NCBI GenBank assembly: GCA_018228645.1
Contig: CP073693.1
Coordinates: forward strand, 2,738,416 to 2,802,415
Direction of reading: 5' to 3'
DNA length: 64,000 nt
From: Clostridiaceae bacterium Marseille-Q4143
GTDB taxonomy: Bacteria > Bacillota > Clostridia > Lachnospirales > Lachnospiraceae
In this document: positions 1 to 8,746 of the stretch, piece after piece
How the letters are laid out: each line of letters begins with the position of its first letter
How positions within the stretch are numbered: the first letter of the stretch is position 1
Program-made: the position numbers and the translations under genes
Notes under the pieces: model-generated
Databases searched by the model: none
The model's input: only the letters and a program-made list of their open reading frames with translations
Told to the model about the DNA's origin: nothing

Positions 1-627
1 CAGGCATTTTCACAGATGCTGAAAGACCGGGAGGTGCCGATTGCTATTCACCATTGCTCCAACAGTGCCGGTATCTATGACATGCCGGAGGCTAATATGG
101 ATCTGGTGCGTGCGGGTATCTCCATCTATGGAATGTATCCGTCAGAGGAAGTGAATAAGCTGGCAGCTCCCATTGTTCCGGTTATGAGTCTGAAGAGCCA
201 CATTGTCTATATTAAAGAACTTCAGCCGGGAAGCCAGATCAGCTATGGAGGAACTTTTGTGGTGGAGCATCCGATGAAAGTTGCAACAATTCCCGTGGGG
301 TATGGTGATGGCTACCCTCGTTCTCTCTCAGGAAAAGGCCGTGTGCTGATTCGTGGATGCGAGGCTCCAATCCTCGGCAGAATCTGCATGGATCAGTTTA
401 TGGTGGATGTAACCGAGATTCCGAATGTCAAAGAGGGGGATATGGTGACTCTGATCGGATCAGACGGTGGTTATGAAATTACAATGGAGGAACTGGCGGA
501 AAAATCCGGTCGCTTCCATTATGAGCTGGCCTGCGATATCGGCAAACGTGTTCCCAGACGTTTCTGGAAAGACGGAAAGATCATTGCAACCCAGGATTAT
601 TTTTCAGAAAATGGAATAAATGAGTAA
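1..627 (+). CDS. alr: Alanine racemase, C-terminal part (5' end outside window)
   Basis: PLP enzyme that interconverts L- and D-alanine for peptidoglycan. The reading frame is open to the left edge, so only about the last 208 residues are present. Visible family marks are the RAGISIYGMYPS segment at the end of the barrel, the ISYGGTF segment holding the Tyr expected to act as the L-alanine base, and the C-terminal beta-domain stretch VGYGDGYPR followed by ILGRICMDQFMVDVT. The PLP lysine lies upstream of the window. MazF follows after a short gap, the alr-mazF order common in Firmicutes. Nothing in the visible part looks damaged. Confidence 0.95.
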   Translation, partial: QAFSQMLKDREVPIAIHHCSNSAGIYDMPEANMDLVRAGISIYGMYPSEEVNKLAAPIVPVMSLKSHIVYIKELQPGSQISYGGTFVVEHPMKVATIPVGYGDGYPRSLSGKGRVLIRGCEAPILGRICMDQFMVDVTEIPNVKEGDMVTLIGSDGGYEITMEELAEKSGRFHYELACDIGKRVPRRFWKDGKIIATQDYFSENGINE

Positions 628-682
628 TCATCCGGAAATACTCTGACTGATAAAACAAGAACAGATCGGAGTGAAACAGTTG

Positions 683-1027
683 ATGATCAGACGCGGAGAT
701 GTCTATTATGCGGATTTAAGTCCGGTGATCGGTTCAGAGCAGGGCGGCGTCCGGCCTGTGCTGATTATCCAGAATGACATCGGAAACCGGCACAGTCCTA
801 CCGTAATCTGTGCTGCTATTACCTCCAGAATGAATAAAGCGAAACTTCCTACACATGTGGAACTGAATGCCTCCACGTCTAATATGGTGAAGGATTCCGT
901 CATATTGCTGGAGCAGCTTCGCACGATTGATAAGAAAAGACTGAAGGATAAAGTCTGTCATCTGGACGATCGGATTCAGAAAAAAATAGATATTGCATTG
1001 AAAATCAGCCTGGAATTGAATACATAG
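683..1027 (+). CDS. mazF: MazF/EndoA-type endoribonuclease toxin
   Basis: Predicted single-strand mRNA interferase of the PemK/MazF family, about 114 residues and close to Bacillus EndoA in size. Family segments are [20 protein letters not shown] near the N-terminus, RPVLIIQND, and the C-terminal [13 protein letters not shown]. The start is uncertain: GTG 671, TTG 680 and ATG 683 are in frame. A GGAG at 668-671 sits 11 bases before ATG 683 and 8 before TTG 680, which favours these two. No MazE/EndoAI-like antitoxin ORF lies between alr and this gene; the gap is too short. The antitoxin is either elsewhere or absent. Confidence 0.9.
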   Translation: MIRRGDVYYADLSPVIGSEQGGVRPVLIIQNDIGNRHSPTVICAAITSRMNKAKLPTHVELNASTSNMVKDSVILLEQLRTIDKKRLKDKVCHLDDRIQKKIDIALKISLELNT

Positions 1028-1029
1028 GC

Positions 1030-1058
1030 TTGCAAACATTGATTTTGCGTGATAAGAT
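1030..1058 (+). promoter_or_regulatory. Predicted sigma-A promoter for yebC
   Basis: TTGCAA at 1030-1035 and TAAGAT at 1053-1058 with a 17-base spacer, about 70 bases upstream of the yebC start. It begins just after the mazF stop, so yebC can be transcribed independently of alr-mazF. Confidence 0.5.
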
Positions 1059-1129
1059 AGATAGCATGCATAGATGGCGGTCAATTATGACCGTTGAAGA
1101 ACGAAAGACGAGAAAAGGAGATTTTGTTT

Positions 1130-1858
1130 ATGTCAGGACATTCCAAGTTCGCAAATATTAAACATAAGAAAGAGAAAAATGATGCAGCAAAAGGTAAGAT
1201 CTTTACCATTATCGGAAGAGAACTTGCAGTTGCAGTAAAAGAGGGCGGTCCGGATCCGAATAACAACAGCCGTTTAAGAGATGTCATCGCAAAAGCAAAA
1301 GCTAACAACATGCCGAACGATACGATTGACCGTGGTATTAAACGTGCAGCCGGTGATGCCAATGCTGTAAACTATGAGCATGTTACATATGAAGGATATG
1401 GTCCGAGCGGAATCGCTATTATTGTAGAGGCTCTGACTGATAATAAGAACCGTACCGCTTCCAATGTGCGTAACGCATTTACCAAAGGAAACGGAAGCCT
1501 GGGAACCAGCGGATGTGTATCCTACATGTTCGACCAGAAGGGACAGATTATCATTGACCGCGAAGAGTGCGATATGGACGCTGATGACCTGATGATGATG
1601 GCTCTGGACGCAGGGGCTGAGGATTTCTCCGAAGAGGAGGACAGCTTTGAGATCCTGACAAATCCGGATGATTTCTCTGCAGTCCGTGAGGCATTGGAGA
1701 AAGAGGGAGTTCCGATGGCTGAGGCAGAGATTACCATGATTCCGCAGAATTATGTATCTCTCAGCGATGAGAACGATATTAAATACCTGAACCGTACACT
1801 GGATCTTCTTGATGAAGATGATGATGTTCAGGCTGTTTACCATAACTGGGATGAGTAA
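1130..1858 (+). CDS. yebC: YebC/TACO1-family translation factor or regulator
   Basis: Full-length YebC/TACO1 family member, about 242 residues. It begins [16 protein letters not shown], the family's signature N-terminus, followed by [29 protein letters not shown] sequence in the first third. Family members act on translation of difficult proline stretches or as DNA-binding regulators; which applies here cannot be told. ATG 1130 is preceded by AAAAGGAG at a good distance, whereas the longer frame from TTG 1094 runs across this ribosome site and is rejected. The acidic C-terminal end is usual. The next gene starts two bases after the stop. Confidence 0.93.
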   Translation: MSGHSKFANIKHKKEKNDAAKGKIFTIIGRELAVAVKEGGPDPNNNSRLRDVIAKAKANNMPNDTIDRGIKRAAGDANAVNYEHVTYEGYGPSGIAIIVEALTDNKNRTASNVRNAFTKGNGSLGTSGCVSYMFDQKGQIIIDREECDMDADDLMMMALDAGAEDFSEEEDSFEILTNPDDFSAVREALEKEGVPMAEAEITMIPQNYVSLSDENDIKYLNRTLDLLDEDDDVQAVYHNWDE

Positions 1859-1860
1859 CT

Positions 1861-2784
1861 ATGATGTTTAAAGAAGGTACATGTCCGAAATGTCATGAGA
1901 AGATTCAGGTACCGGAGGACAGAGAGCAGATTATCTGTATGTTCTGCGGTGAGGAGATTCGTGTGGCAGATGCGCTCGGCGAAAAGAAAACCATCAGAGA
2001 ACCGCTTGCAGAAGCGGAATATGTAAAATACGCAGAATGTGCAGAGAATGGTCTGCGCAGTCTGATCCGTACCTGTGACAAACCGATGATGAACTTTAAG
2101 AAAAACCTTTATGCAGGTCAGTTTGAGGAGTTTTACGGAGCGAACAGCAGTGTGTTTGAAGCTATGGATAAGCTCTGCGGAAGCACAGATAATCCGGAGG
2201 ATAAAATTCAGGAAATGGTCAGCTGGATGACCGGAACAGCAAATGAAGAGCTGGGAAAACTGAAATTTAAGGGTCATAAAACCCAGAAGCAGATGGATTA
2301 CAATTTTATGATATCTATTTATCTGGTTCCGGCGGTACGAAAATATCCGTCTGATTTTTCCGAGCCATTTGCCGATCAGCTGCTTGCTGCATGGAATGAA
2401 ATGTTCAGTGTTAATCTGGGCAAGGCATCTTATGAGGATATTGCAGGCGGATTCAAACGGAAACTTTGCTATGTGACGACAGCAATCTGTGAAAGTCTTG
2501 GAAAAGAAGCAGACTGTTATGAACTGCGTCTTCTGAAAGATTACAGAGACCAGTATATGGAGAGTGATCCAGAGCGAAAAGAGATGGTTGATGAATACTA
2601 TGATATTGCGCCTACGATTGTAAAAAGAATGGATCGTTGTGACAACAGAAAAGAACTTTATCAGGATCTTTATGACAGATATCTGATGCCTTGTATCCAT
2701 GAGATTGAGGATGAAAAATACGAAGAGTGCTGTAACAGATATCAGGATATGGTGATGGAACTGAAATTCCGCTATATGAACTGA
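1861..2784 (+). CDS. Unknown protein with N-terminal zinc ribbon
   Basis: I do not recognise a family. The N-terminus has CPKC at about residues 8-11 and CMFC about 18 residues later, a likely treble-clef or ribbon zinc site. The remaining ~270 residues look soluble, helical and charged, with no membrane segment. The gene follows yebC by two bases with adjacent ATG codons at 1861 and 1864 and no strong ribosome site of its own, suggesting translational coupling. It is followed by a strong hairpin. An all-helical scaffold or regulatory role is possible but not shown. Confidence 0.75.
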   Translation: MMFKEGTCPKCHEKIQVPEDREQIICMFCGEEIRVADALGEKKTIREPLAEAEYVKYAECAENGLRSLIRTCDKPMMNFKKNLYAGQFEEFYGANSSVFEAMDKLCGSTDNPEDKIQEMVSWMTGTANEELGKLKFKGHKTQKQMDYNFMISIYLVPAVRKYPSDFSEPFADQLLAAWNEMFSVNLGKASYEDIAGGFKRKLCYVTTAICESLGKEADCYELRLLKDYRDQYMESDPERKEMVDEYYDIAPTIVKRMDRCDNRKELYQDLYDRYLMPCIHEIEDEKYEECCNRYQDMVMELKFRYMN

Positions 2785-2796
2785 GACAGTGTGCAT

Positions 2797-2859
2797 AAAA
2801 TGCCGGTTTTTCAGCCATACTTGGAAGAAGAAAAGTATGGTGGAAAGGCTGGTTTTTTT
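2797..2859 (+). terminator. Terminator-like hairpin abutting the tepA-like start
   Basis: A long stem pairs roughly 2802-2822 with 2833-2853 (CCGG...GCCATACTT against AAGTATGG...GGCTGG, with G-U pairs and one mismatch) and is followed by a run of seven T at 2853-2859. The T run ends exactly where ATG 2860 begins, and the purine-rich ribosome site of that gene lies in the 3' arm. It may terminate the yebC transcript and also hide the next gene's ribosome site. Confidence 0.7.
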
Positions 2860-3516
2860 ATGTCAGAAAATGAAGACAAATTGGAGAAATACGGACAGCC
2901 GGAGGAATTAAAGCAAACATCCCACATCCGAATCCTGACGATCATCGGGGAAGTAGAGGGGCATGAGAATCTGGGAAACAACAGTAAAACAACGAAATAT
3001 GAGCATGTGATTCCTCTGCTTGCAGCTGCAGAAGAAGATAACGATGTACATGGACTTCTTGTGCTTATCAATACTGTGGGCGGGGATGTGGAGAGCGGAC
3101 TTGCCATTGCGGAAATGATTGCATCCTTAAGCAAACCGGTGGTATCCCTGGTGCTTGGCGGCAGTCATTCCATCGGTGTTCCACTGGCGGTGTCTGCAGA
3201 TTATTCCTTTATTGTTCCGACCGGGACGATGATGATTCATCCGGTCCGTATGACCGGATTGATTATTGGCGTGTCGCAGACGTTTGATTATTTTAAACGG
3301 ATTCAGGAACGGATTGTAAGTTTTGTGGTGTCTCACAGTCAGATACGAAAAGAACGGCTTACCGAGCTGATGCTTGAGACCGGGGAATTGACCAAGGACG
3401 TAGGAAGTATTCTGGTAGGCGAACAGGCAGTCAGGGAAGGACTGATTGATGAGGCAGGTGGTATTCAGGATGCATTTCGGAAACTTCACGAACTGATGAA
3501 GGCAGAAAGAGATTGA
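2860..3516 (+). CDS. tepA: TepA/ClpP-like serine protease
   Basis: ClpP-fold cytosolic peptidase of the TepA (YmfB) group, about 218 residues. Visible segments are LLVLINTVGGDVESGLAIAE in the first half, GGSHSIGVPLAV with the nucleophile-position Ser, and MMIHPVR with the His expected in the catalytic set. Its physiological role is poorly defined in the family; Bacillus TepA was linked to protein export. The start is taken as ATG 2860 because it removes a low-complexity extension from GTG 2791 encoded by the hairpin. In Bacillus the orthologue lies next to ftsK; here ftsK is about 46 kb away. Confidence 0.85.
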   Translation: MSENEDKLEKYGQPEELKQTSHIRILTIIGEVEGHENLGNNSKTTKYEHVIPLLAAAEEDNDVHGLLVLINTVGGDVESGLAIAEMIASLSKPVVSLVLGGSHSIGVPLAVSADYSFIVPTGTMMIHPVRMTGLIIGVSQTFDYFKRIQERIVSFVVSHSQIRKERLTELMLETGELTKDVGSILVGEQAVREGLIDEAGGIQDAFRKLHELMKAERD

Positions 3517-3541
3517 GTTTTGTCTGGTTTCTTGCTATAAT
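3513..3541 (+). promoter_or_regulatory. Predicted sigma-A promoter for pepD
   Basis: TTGAGT at 3513-3518 and TATAAT at 3536-3541, spacer 17, with a TGC extended -10 element just before TATAAT. The -35 box overlaps the stop codon of the tepA-like gene. The pepD start lies about 70 bases downstream. Confidence 0.65.
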
Positions 3542-3609
3542 GGGCGCATGTGAGCCGGGATGGGTAACTCTGGCGAGTGATGAATGTACGAGAGAAAAGG
3601 AGAGATACG

Positions 3610-5058
3610 ATGGCAGTTTTAACAGGATTAGAGCCGGCAGGCGTATGGAAATATTTTGAGGAACTGAGCAATATCCCAAGAGGATCTTATCATGAAAAGG
3701 CAGCCAGTGATTACTGCGTGGCATTTGCAAAAGCACACGGACTTGAAGTCTGGCAGGATCAGGCCTGGAATATTATGATGGTGAAAGAAGCATCGGAAGG
3801 ATATGAGGATGCAGAACCCATTATTTTACAGGGACATCTGGATATGGTGTGCGAGAAGAAACCAGGCTGCAGCATTGATTTTGAAAAGGACGGTCTGAAA
3901 TTGGCCATTGACGGCGACAATGTCTATGCAGAGGGAACGACCCTTGGCGGAGATGACGGAATTGCTGTTGCCTATGCACTGGCACTTCTTGACGATGAAA
4001 GTATTCCTCATCCCCGTCTGGAAGTGATCTTTACCACCAGCGAGGAAGTGGGAATGGAAGGTGCATCTGCACTGGATCCGTCCGTGCTCAGAGGACATAC
4101 CATGATAAATCTGGATTCTGAGGGTGAGGGTGTGCTGTTGGCAGGCTGTGCAGGCGGATGCCATATGCAGGTAAATCTGCCACTTAAAAGAGAAACTGTA
4201 ACCGGTATCTTTGCAACGCTGAAAGTAGATGGTCTGAAGGGAGGACATTCCGGCACCGAGATCAATAAAGGCCGTGCCAATGCCAATCAGCTGCTTGGTC
4301 AGGTGCTCACAGCGTTGGCAGAGAAGGTTCCGTATCATCTGGTAACACTGGCAGGCGGACTGAAGGATAATGCCATTACCCGTGAAGCAGAGGCACAACT
4401 GGTATTTGCATCCCGTGAGGCAGCAGCAGAGGCAGAGAAAGTGGCAGCTGCCAAAGGAAAAGTATTCCGCGAGAACTGCAAAGAGACAGATGCAGGGGTG
4501 ACGGTGACACTGACCGTTGAGGGAGAAGAAACAGCGGCGGCTATGACCGCAGAAAGCGCTGTTAAAGTAAGAGCACTGCTCATAAGAATTCCAAATGGTG
4601 TGGTTCGCATGAACCCGGATATTCCGACGCTGGTACAGACGTCTCTTAATGTAGGAATCATGACCTGTGAGGATTCCTTGCTGAATCTCCAGTATACAGT
4701 CAGAAGTTCTGTTGGAGATGAGAAGGAAAAACTGATTCAAGAGATTACTACTATTGCGGAGGAAGAGGGGGCTTCCATTGAGCGGAACGGCGAATATCCG
4801 GCATGGGAGTATCAGAAAGATTCCCCACTTCGCGCAAAAATGATGAGAATTTACGAAGAAATGTTTGGAAAAATCCCGACAGTAGAAGTGATTCATGCAG
4901 GACTGGAATGTGGTATTCTTTCCACGAAGATTCCGAATCTGGACTGTGTTTCCATCGGACCAAATATTTATGAAATTCATACCACAGAAGAACATATGAG
5001 CATTTCTTCTGTGCAGAGAATGTGGAATTATCTGGTGGAAATTGTAAAAACCAAATAA
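3610..5058 (+). CDS. pepD: M20-family aminoacyl-histidine dipeptidase (PepD)
   Basis: Zinc-dependent cytosolic dipeptidase with broad specificity (Xaa-His and other dipeptides), about 482 residues, the usual PepD length. Metal-site motifs are visible in order: GHLDMVCE near residue 80, GGDDGIAVAYAL, TSEEVGMEGA with the general-base Glu pair, and NLDSE. HAGLECGILSTKIP near the C-terminus supplies the last His ligand. ATG 3610 follows AAAGGAGAG and matches the family N-terminus; the upstream ATG 3577 has no support. The gene has its own promoter and a strong terminator, so it is probably monocistronic and serves peptide use. Confidence 0.93.
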   Translation: MAVLTGLEPAGVWKYFEELSNIPRGSYHEKAASDYCVAFAKAHGLEVWQDQAWNIMMVKEASEGYEDAEPIILQGHLDMVCEKKPGCSIDFEKDGLKLAIDGDNVYAEGTTLGGDDGIAVAYALALLDDESIPHPRLEVIFTTSEEVGMEGASALDPSVLRGHTMINLDSEGEGVLLAGCAGGCHMQVNLPLKRETVTGIFATLKVDGLKGGHSGTEINKGRANANQLLGQVLTALAEKVPYHLVTLAGGLKDNAITREAEAQLVFASREAAAEAEKVAAAKGKVFRENCKETDAGVTVTLTVEGEETAAAMTAESAVKVRALLIRIPNGVVRMNPDIPTLVQTSLNVGIMTCEDSLLNLQYTVRSSVGDEKEKLIQEITTIAEEEGASIERNGEYPAWEYQKDSPLRAKMMRIYEEMFGKIPTVEVIHAGLECGILSTKIPNLDCVSIGPNIYEIHTTEEHMSISSVQRMWNYLVEIVKTK

Positions 5059-5070
5059 TAGTACTGGTTT

Positions 5071-5109
5071 AACCGGTTTGCAGGGGAGATTTATGCAGAC
5101 CGGTTTTTT
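5071..5109 (+). terminator. Rho-independent terminator after pepD
   Basis: Stem AACCGGTTTGCA (5071-5082) pairs with TGCAGACCGGTT (5093-5104) with one G-U pair and a 10-base loop, followed by seven T. Confidence 0.9.
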
Positions 5110-5209
5110 ACTTATAAAAATAATTTATGATTTTTATTATTAAAACTGGATAAAAAGTTCATTTTATGATACATTTAATAAATAAAATCATCATAAGGAA
5201 GGTGAGCAA

Positions 5210-7174
5210 TTGGAAAATTATACAAAGTACAAGCTGAAAAGCAGTGATGAGCTCGCATCCGTCCTGGAGGGAAAGGACAATCTGTTTGTGATTGCCTGCA
5301 ACAAGTGTTTCAAAGAATTTGACACTGTTGATGAGCCGGATTGCGATGAGTTCCTGAAGATCGCTGCTGAGCAGGGCAAAACCGTTACGGGCAGTGCAAA
5401 AGTTGATTTCCTGTGCAACAAGATGCACACAGAAAGAAAATTACAGGATCTGATTCCGGAAGGAACAGAGCACGTGGCAGTCATTTCCTGTGGTCTTGGT
5501 ATTCAGACGGTTGCAGACTTGGCAGGAAAGCCAGTGATTGCTGCAAGTAATACACTGAACTACAGAGGACATCACGGTATGGCTCTTACTAAGAAGAGCT
5601 GTGATGCATGCGCACAGTGCTATCTGAATATTACCGGAGGCGTCTGTCCGATCGTCGACTGTTCAAAGAGTCTTGTCAATGGACAGTGCGGCGGCGCAAA
5701 GAATGGAAAATGCGAAGTCGATCCTAATAAGGACTGCGCATGGGAGAAAATTTATCAAAGACTGGCGAAACAGGGGCGGCTCGAAGAATTTTTGAACCAG
5801 CCGGTACAGGTTCGCGATTTCTCCAAAGTGAATTTCAAAGTGATCAACGAGTATGTGAAGTCTATCAGAGATGAGAGACTGAATGGATACTATGGTGGCG
5901 TTCATCCGTCAGAGCATAAGGAATTCAGTGAGCACATCGATCTGAAGAGATTTCCGGAGCCAAAGACACTGGTGATCTCCATGTCACAGCATCTGGGTGC
6001 TCCGGCCAATCCGATCGTTCAGGTGGGCGATACAGTCAAAGTTGGTCAGAAAATCGGTGAAGCAGCAGGATTTATCAGCGCTCCGGTTCATTCCAGCGTA
6101 AGCGGAACTGTTGTTGCAGTGGAACCGCGTATGCATGGAACAAGAGGCAGCGAAGTAATGGCTGTTGTCATTGAGTCCGATGGAAAAGACACACTGCATG
6201 AGTCTGTACAGCCCCATGGTGATCTTGACAGCCTGACTCCGGATGAGATCATTGAGATTGTCAAAGAAGCAGGAATCGTTGGTATGGGTGGCGCTGGTTT
6301 CCCGACCTGTGTCAAACTGAAACCAGCCAAACCAGTTGATACCATTCTTCTCAATGGATGCGAATGTGAGCCATATTTAACAGCAGACCACAAAGTTCTC
6401 CTTGAGTTTGCAGATGACATTATTTTTGGTCTGAAAGCAATCCTGAAGACAACCGGTGCTGAGAAAGGTATCATTGTCATTGAGGATAATAAACCGGATG
6501 CTATCGAACTGCTGCAGGAAAAGGTTGCCAACATCGGCAACATGGAAGTCTTCGTTGCAAGAACCAAATACCCGCAGGGTGCTGAGAAGACTCTGATCAA
6601 GCGCGTGATGGGACGAAAGGTTCCAAGCGGCGGTCTTCCGGCAGATGTTGGTGTTATCGTAGATAATATCAGTACTGTAAAGGCAATTTCCGATGCGATC
6701 CAGAAAGGCATGCCTCTGATCGAGCGTGTTACAACGATAACAGGCGAGAAGATCAAGAACCCGGGCAACTTTATTATCAAGATCGGCACCAGCGTAAAAG
6801 ACCTGATCGATTATTGTGGGGGATTCACTGACGATGACGTACTGGTCAAGATGGGCGGACCGATGATGGGATTCCCTCTGAATACACTGGATGTACCGAT
6901 GATGAAAGGCTCTAATGGTATTATTGCCATTGAACCGGATGAGACAAAAGAGCAACCGTGTATCAAGTGCGGCCGCTGTGTTGATGTCTGTCCGATGGAA
7001 CTTTCTCCGTTGTATTTTGTGAAATATGCAAAAGAAGAGAACTGGCAGGGCATGAAAGACATGAACGTCATGGATTGCGTGGAGTGCAGATGCTGTCAGT
7101 ATATCTGTTCTTCCAAGATTCCGATCATCAACAGTATCAAAGCCGGAAAAGGTGCAGTAAGGGGGATGAAGTAA
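5210..7174 (+). CDS. rnfC2: RnfC2-like NADH-binding electron-input subunit with MetV-like N-terminus
   Basis: 654 residues, far longer than a standard RnfC. Residues ~1-225 resemble MetV, the zinc/Cys-rich partner of methylene-THF reductase: CDACAQCYLN, then NGQCGGAKNGKCEVD, then AWEKIY. Residues ~240-640 are RnfC-like: a biotinyl-lipoyl-like region (SAPVHSSVSGTV), the FMN/NADH segment GMGGAGFPT, and two 4Fe-4S motifs, CIKCGRCVDVCPM and CVECRCCQYICSS. In Acetobacterium, RnfC2 feeds NADH electrons to MetF-MetV; I infer the same here. TTG 5210 is chosen because GGAAGGTGAG lies 5-6 bases upstream and no better ATG exists. metV and metF follow directly. Confidence 0.9.
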   Translation: MENYTKYKLKSSDELASVLEGKDNLFVIACNKCFKEFDTVDEPDCDEFLKIAAEQGKTVTGSAKVDFLCNKMHTERKLQDLIPEGTEHVAVISCGLGIQTVADLAGKPVIAASNTLNYRGHHGMALTKKSCDACAQCYLNITGGVCPIVDCSKSLVNGQCGGAKNGKCEVDPNKDCAWEKIYQRLAKQGRLEEFLNQPVQVRDFSKVNFKVINEYVKSIRDERLNGYYGGVHPSEHKEFSEHIDLKRFPEPKTLVISMSQHLGAPANPIVQVGDTVKVGQKIGEAAGFISAPVHSSVSGTVVAVEPRMHGTRGSEVMAVVIESDGKDTLHESVQPHGDLDSLTPDEIIEIVKEAGIVGMGGAGFPTCVKLKPAKPVDTILLNGCECEPYLTADHKVLLEFADDIIFGLKAILKTTGAEKGIIVIEDNKPDAIELLQEKVANIGNMEVFVARTKYPQGAEKTLIKRVMGRKVPSGGLPADVGVIVDNISTVKAISDAIQKGMPLIERVTTITGEKIKNPGNFIIKIGTSVKDLIDYCGGFTDDDVLVKMGGPMMGFPLNTLDVPMMKGSNGIIAIEPDETKEQPCIKCGRCVDVCPMELSPLYFVKYAKEENWQGMKDMNVMDCVECRCCQYICSSKIPIINSIKAGKGAVRGMK

Positions 7175-7175
7175 T

Positions 7176-7796
7176 ATGTTGATTACCCAGTTAAAAGCAA
7201 AAGAAACGATCGCTTCCCTGACAGCTGGAAAAAAGGTGTTCATCATCAACTGTCATGGATGCAAAGAAGTTCGTTTTCCGGAAAAAGAAGCTGTTGAACT
7301 TCAGAAGGAACTTGCCGCTGAAGGAAATGTGACAGGAATCATGACAACGGATTATATCTGTAACCCGGAAAACATGGAATTACGTCTTAAAAAACATATG
7401 AGCAAGATCCAGGAAGCAGATCTGGTGTTAGTATTCTCCTGTGGTGTGGGTGTACAGACCGTGGCAGAATATCTGGCTGACAAAAAAGTCTGTGCAGCCT
7501 GCGATACATATCCGGTACCTGGCTTCCAGGGTGTGACTCCGCTGGAGTACAAATGTGACCAGTGCGGTGAGTGCTATCTGAACCTTACAGGCGGAATCTG
7601 CCCGATCACGGCATGTTCCAAGAGCCTTGTGAACGGACAGTGCGGTGGTTCCAAGAATGGAAAATGTGAAGTAGACAGTGATATGGAGTGCGGATGGGAG
7701 CGTATTTACAGACGTCTGAAAGAAATCGGACGGCTTGACGCGCTGAAATGCCCGACACAAATTCATAACTTCGCAACAGACGATGAGGTAAAATAA
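7176..7796 (+). CDS. metV: MetV, zinc/cysteine-rich subunit of methylene-THF reductase
   Basis: 206 residues, methylene-THF reductase C-terminal-type (MetV) domain throughout. Cys clusters: CHGCKEV near residue 27, ICN near 60, CDQCGECYLN near 128, CPITACSK, and NGQCGGSKNGKCEVD. MetV partners the flavoprotein MetF and connects it to an electron donor in Wood-Ljungdahl organisms. The C-terminal third is nearly the same as residues ~130-190 of the upstream RnfC2-like protein, pointing to an internal duplication. It starts one base after the rnfC2 stop, with GGGGGATG as ribosome site. Confidence 0.9.
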   Translation: MLITQLKAKETIASLTAGKKVFIINCHGCKEVRFPEKEAVELQKELAAEGNVTGIMTTDYICNPENMELRLKKHMSKIQEADLVLVFSCGVGVQTVAEYLADKKVCAACDTYPVPGFQGVTPLEYKCDQCGECYLNLTGGICPITACSKSLVNGQCGGSKNGKCEVDSDMECGWERIYRRLKEIGRLDALKCPTQIHNFATDDEVK

Positions 7797-7817
7797 AAGG
7801 ATTGGAGCAATAATAGA

Positions 7818-8696
7818 ATGAAAATGAAAGAATTATTTGACCGTGGTGAATTCGTAGTTTCTGCTGAAGTAGGACCGCCTAAAGGAATCCATGTAGAGGA
7901 ACTGGTAGAGGAAGCAAAAACTTATCTGAAAGGTGTTCATGCCGTAAACGTAACAGATAATCAGTCTTCTGTTATGCGTCTTGGTTCTCTTGCAATGTGC
8001 AAGGTCTTAAAAGATGCAGGAATGGATCCGATCTTCCAGCTGGCATGCCGTGACAGAAACCGTATCGCTCTGGAGTCAGATCTCTTAAGCGCTGCCATGT
8101 TCGGTATTGAGAATATTCTCTGCCTGACCGGCGATCATACAAAGATGGGTGATCATCCCCAGGCAAAACCGGTATTTGACCTTGATTCCGTATCCCTTCT
8201 TCACACAGTGAAACTGCTGGAGTCAGGCGTAGACCTTGGTGGAAATCAGCTGGTAGGTGAGCCGCCGAAATTCTCTAAAGGTGCGGTTGTATCTCCGTGC
8301 AGTGATTCCGTTGATGCACAGCTTGCAAAGATGGAGAGAAAAGTGGCTGCAGGTGCTGATTACTTCCAGACCCAGGCTGTTTTTGAGCCGGAGAAATTTA
8401 TTAAGTTCATGGAGAAAGCAAAACAGTTCGGAAAACCGGTACAGGTTGGTATCATTATTCCGAAATCTGCCGGAATGGCAAAATTCATGAACAACAATGT
8501 TGCCGGTATTCATGTTCCGGATGAGATGATCGAGGAACTGAAAGCAGATAAAGAAAAGACCAAAGCAGGTATCACTGGTGTTGAGATTGCTGCACGTATT
8601 ATTAAAGAGTGTAAGCCCTACTGCCAGGGTGTACATATTATGGCCCTTGGTTGGGAGTCCAAGATCCCGGCACTGCTGGAGCAGGCTGGAATCTAA
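7818..8696 (+). CDS. metF: 5,10-methylenetetrahydrofolate reductase (MetF)
   Basis: 292-residue FAD-type TIM-barrel enzyme reducing methylene-THF to methyl-THF, for methionine synthesis and, in acetogens, the methyl branch of the Wood-Ljungdahl path. Visible features are SAEVGPPKG near the N-terminus, AVNVTDNQSS, LTGDH (flavin site), and DYFQTQAVFEPEKF with the substrate-side Gln. GGATTGGAG precedes ATG 7818. Last gene of the rnfC2-metV-metF operon and closed by a strong terminator. The order here is rnfC2 first, metF last. CO dehydrogenase/acetyl-CoA synthase is not in this window, so acetogenesis itself is not demonstrated. Confidence 0.93.
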   Translation: MKMKELFDRGEFVVSAEVGPPKGIHVEELVEEAKTYLKGVHAVNVTDNQSSVMRLGSLAMCKVLKDAGMDPIFQLACRDRNRIALESDLLSAAMFGIENILCLTGDHTKMGDHPQAKPVFDLDSVSLLHTVKLLESGVDLGGNQLVGEPPKFSKGAVVSPCSDSVDAQLAKMERKVAAGADYFQTQAVFEPEKFIKFMEKAKQFGKPVQVGIIIPKSAGMAKFMNNNVAGIHVPDEMIEELKADKEKTKAGITGVEIAARIIKECKPYCQGVHIMALGWESKIPALLEQAGI

Positions 8697-8710
8697 TTCC
8701 AGGTTTTATA

Positions 8711-8746
8711 AAAGAGCTGTCCGAATTCCGGACAGCTCTTTTTTTA
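8711..8746 (+). terminator. Rho-independent terminator after metF
   Basis: Perfect stem AAAGAGCTGTCCG (8711-8723) with its complement from 8728, loop AATT, followed by a T run to about 8745. Confidence 0.95.

Noticed and set aside
1274-1843. Long minus-strand open frames opposite yebC and many other genes (e.g. 1837-2796, 3826-4995, 6377-7249, 44407-45363)
   Set aside because: They mirror codon bias of the real + strand genes, lack ribosome sites and encode Cys/His/Leu-rich nonsense without family motifs.
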